The position numbers were made by a program, and so were the translations under genes. DNA of 64,000 bases, from positions 62,001-126,000 of the forward strand of contig CACWTU010000010.1 of NCBI GenBank assembly GCA_902763885.1, in the 5' to 3' direction. The notes under the pieces are model-generated. The model saw nothing but the letters and a program-made list of their open reading frames with translations. It did no database searches and was not told the DNA's origin. The stretch is from an uncultured Bacteroidales bacterium. GTDB taxonomy: Bacteria; Bacteroidota; Bacteroidia; Bacteroidales; Bacteroidaceae. Shown here piece by piece: positions 62,431 to 64,000 of the stretch; within the stretch, counting starts at the first letter, position 1, and every line of letters starts with the position of its first letter.

Positions 62431-63023
62431 TTATATATACCGGCAGGCTCTGGATATCTTACATACTTTTTCAATTTTTTTCCTTTGTACTGTAGACCGT
62501 CGTAATTGAATCGGACATAATCCTTTTCCATAGCGGCCTGACCGCGTAAAATTGCGGGCCATTCAGAGAGGTCTGTATTCTCTTTGATGAGTCTGTTTAC
62601 TCGCTCAGCAAAGAGCGTTACCTCATTAAAGATATCATCTTCATAGGCATCGAACCCAAACAATGCGGCCTCCATTTCGTTGCTGATGAACATACTTGTA
62701 AAGAAGCCCTCCAACTCCGTATGCCTGGCGGCAAAGCCGTCGGCGTTACACCATATACATATAAGACTTCTGTCCTTAAGAAGTTCTATGTTTCTGTCGC
62801 CTACTGCTACTGCGGGGCCATAGCCCTTATAGTAAGATTCAGCCATCAGACCGCCGCTGAAACCGTGACCCATACACAGAAGTGTCTCGCCCGGGCGCTC
62901 GCGCAAAATGCTGTCAACTTCATCGTTTGTAGGGTTGACCAGTAAGGTCAGATTCTCAACTCCTTCATACACTTTGTGCAGAAGATGTGCATCATTGGTT
63001 GTGTCTACTAATACTGCTATCAT
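62427..63023 (-). CDS. Caspase/CHAT-like (clan CD) peptidase-like protein
   Basis: 198 residues from ATG 63023 (a TTG lies 12 bases upstream). The alternation of beta strands and helices ('MIAVLVD', 'LTLLVNP', 'TLLCMGHG', 'SLICIWCNADG') resembles the caspase fold. H53 in 'CMGHGFSGG' and C92 in 'IWCNADGFAARH' occupy the positions of the His-Cys dyad, H-G-x-x-G and hydrophobic strand-C. Residues after 'EAALFGFDAYEDD' are helical. No signal peptide. Bacterial caspase-like enzymes often act in phage-triggered cell suicide. Degenerate copies of its last codons lie upstream of the gene. Confidence 0.68.
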   Translation of the reverse strand: MIAVLVDTTNDAHLLHKVYEGVENLTLLVNPTNDEVDSILRERPGETLLCMGHGFSGGLMAESYYKGYGPAVAVGDRNIELLKDRSLICIWCNADGFAARHTELEGFFTSMFISNEMEAALFGFDAYEDDIFNEVTLFAERVNRLIKENTDLSEWPAILRGQAAMEKDYVRFNYDGLQYKGKKLKKYVRYPEPAGIYK

Positions 63024-63049
63024 GGTACTTTTCAAAATGTCCTTTCATC

Positions 63050-63175
63050 TTTTTATACCGGCAGGCTCCGGAAATCTTTCATGCTATTTCAAAAATTTTT
63101 TCCCTGTGCTGGTTGTTTTCTCTTTTATATTCCCTAAGGCTACAGAAATCTTACATGTTTTTCAAGAAAAAATGT
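63050..63175 (-). pseudogene. Two degenerate copies of the caspase-like gene's 3' end
   Basis: The bases encoding the end of the caspase-like protein (KKLKKYVRYPEPAGI) recur in the 269-base gap upstream: at about 63053-63105 as LK-stop-HERFPEPAGIK, and at about 63125-63175 as FLEKHVRFL-stop-P-stop-GI. Both are full of stops and lack the rest of the gene. They look like leftovers of tandem copies or recombination scars. Confidence 0.6.
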
Positions 63176-63266
63176 CTATTCCTTTATTATATATGGGCCA
63201 ACTGATTTTTTTTTGGCCTACGATGAAAGATTTTATTTTTAAGGGAGTACATATAAGTGTAAATCG

Positions 63267-63274
63267 TAAATTTG
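63267..63274 (+). promoter_or_regulatory. Bacteroidetes -7 box (TAAATTTG) for the sbcD gene
   Basis: TAAATTTG 18 bases upstream of the ATG at 63293; no -33 TTG seen at the expected distance. Confidence 0.45.
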
Positions 63275-63292
63275 AAAAACATAAGAAAGAGT

Positions 63293-64000
63293 ATGAGAAT
63301 TATCACGACCGGAGACTGGCATTTAGGCAATCTGTTTCATGGTAATGACAGACTGCAGGAGCATGAGCACTTTCTTAAGTGGCTCAGTCAAACCATTATT
63401 GACCAGCAGCCCGATGCGCTGTTGGTGGCAGGTGACGTATTTGATAACGGTAACCCATCGGCGGCAGCTCAGAAGGCTTACTATGATTTCCTGGCAGGCA
63501 TTACTCTGGCCTGCCCGGACCTTAAGGTTATCATTACGGCGGGCAATCATGATTCAGCAAACCGGCTGGAGGCTCCTCGCCCGTTGCTGGCCATTAACAA
63601 TGTCGAGATCCGAGGCAACATTAAGCGCCGTTGGGAGTCCGATGACGCCGACGGCGGTCATTGGGTCTTTGACTTTGATGACCTGCTGATTCCCATCCAG
63701 GACAAGGAGGGTAACAAGGCTGTCGTCATTGCCGTACCTTATTTAAGGAATGACGTGATCCAGAAGGACAGTTACTCTAACGGCGTGAATGAAATACTTC
63801 GTAATCTAACCGCAGCCGCACGTGAAAAGCACCCTGGTGCTACCGTCATAATGATGGCGCACATGTATGCCAAGGGAGCTGATATCTCAAAGGACGATGC
63901 CAGTGAGAAGATTGTGATTGGAGGCCAGGAAGAGGTTAACATGAGCGTATGGACTGACCATCCGGATTACCTTGCCTGCGGCCACATTCACAAGCGCCAG
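63293..64000 (+). CDS. sbcD: Exonuclease SbcD/Mre11-type phosphoesterase, 3' end cut by window
   Basis: 236 residues visible and open at the window edge. Metallophosphoesterase motifs appear in order: 'TTGDWHLGNLFHG' (D-x-H), 'LLVAGDVFDNGNPS' (GDxxD), 'ITAGNHDSANRL' (GNHD), 'MMAHMYAKG' and 'LACGHIHKRQ' (GHxH). SbcD pairs with the ATPase SbcC to cut hairpins and ends of DNA. The sbcC gene is expected just downstream, outside the window. It marks the return to housekeeping genes. Confidence 0.93.
   Translation, partial: MRIITTGDWHLGNLFHGNDRLQEHEHFLKWLSQTIIDQQPDALLVAGDVFDNGNPSAAAQKAYYDFLAGITLACPDLKVIITAGNHDSANRLEAPRPLLAINNVEIRGNIKRRWESDDADGGHWVFDFDDLLIPIQDKEGNKAVVIAVPYLRNDVIQKDSYSNGVNEILRNLTAAAREKHPGATVIMMAHMYAKGADISKDDASEKIVIGGQEEVNMSVWTDHPDYLACGHIHKRQ

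Noticed and set aside
1..64000. CRISPR arrays, tRNA or rRNA genes
   Set aside because: No regularly spaced direct repeats and no cloverleaf or rRNA-like segments were recognised by eye.

Overview
The window looks like a chromosomal segment of an anaerobic gut or rumen Bacteroidales, in the Prevotella/Bacteroides range. The signs are a TonB-dependent receptor, GH3 and GH97 glycosidases, a fimbrillin-like lipoprotein with a C10 protease, BamA-type outer-membrane barrels, and many Bacteroidetes promoters of the form TTG-N18-20-TAnnTTTG. I found no tRNA, rRNA or CRISPR array. Everything is read by eye, and family names come from memory of motifs, not from a search.

Layout. (1) 1-6235: housekeeping genes on the plus strand: two tandem outer-membrane barrels, a His/Asp-rich G3E GTPase next to a Fur/Zur-type regulator (metal homeostasis), a QueH/5-formyl-THF cyclo-ligase fusion and a flavodoxin-ferredoxin. 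(2) 6537-16663: secreted carbohydrate- and protein-degrading genes on the minus strand (GH3 with PA14, C10 protease plus fimbrillin-like lipoprotein, GH97, TonB-dependent receptor). (3) 16875-18848: an XRE regulator, a Dabb protein and a DUF2442/DUF4160 pair. (4) 19005-33037: an island of intracellular leucine-rich-repeat (LRR_5) proteins, small acidic proteins, a DUF2779 nuclease, a DpnI-like enzyme, and a divergent gene that appears to join a sigma-factor-like domain to an HExxH metallopeptidase. Three transcription units here begin with the same unusual promoter, GGTAACGATA-N13-GTATWATW. (5) 33068-42131: a double-DTG aspartic protease, a nucleoside deoxyribosyltransferase-like protein, and a complete LlaJI-type restriction system (two C5 methylases, McrB-like ATPase, LlaJI-type nuclease) flanked by two Vsr nucleases. 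(6) 42351-46214: a three-gene GHKL-ATPase module. (7) 46331-54004: a second HExxH protein, an operon with a novel AAA+ ATPase and a ClpX lacking its zinc domain, and a DUF2130 gene. (8) 55380-58981: a HEPN-type protein translationally coupled to an HD protein. (9) 59018-60921: a reverse transcriptase preceded by a structured leader of about 200 nt. (10) 61882-63023: a caspase/CHAT-like protein coupled to a partner. The window ends inside an SbcD/Mre11 nuclease gene.

Regions 4-10 together read as a large defence island. The candidates most likely to be undescribed are the LRR/sigma-protease cluster with its shared promoter and SSB-like C-terminal tails, the RT with its leader RNA, the HEPN-HD pair, the GHKL trio, the AAA+/ClpX operon and the caspase-like pair. 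Intergenic spaces also carry a family of palindromes built on GGGGNCNGNCCCC-type cores, some nested around GC-rich MITE-like cores.
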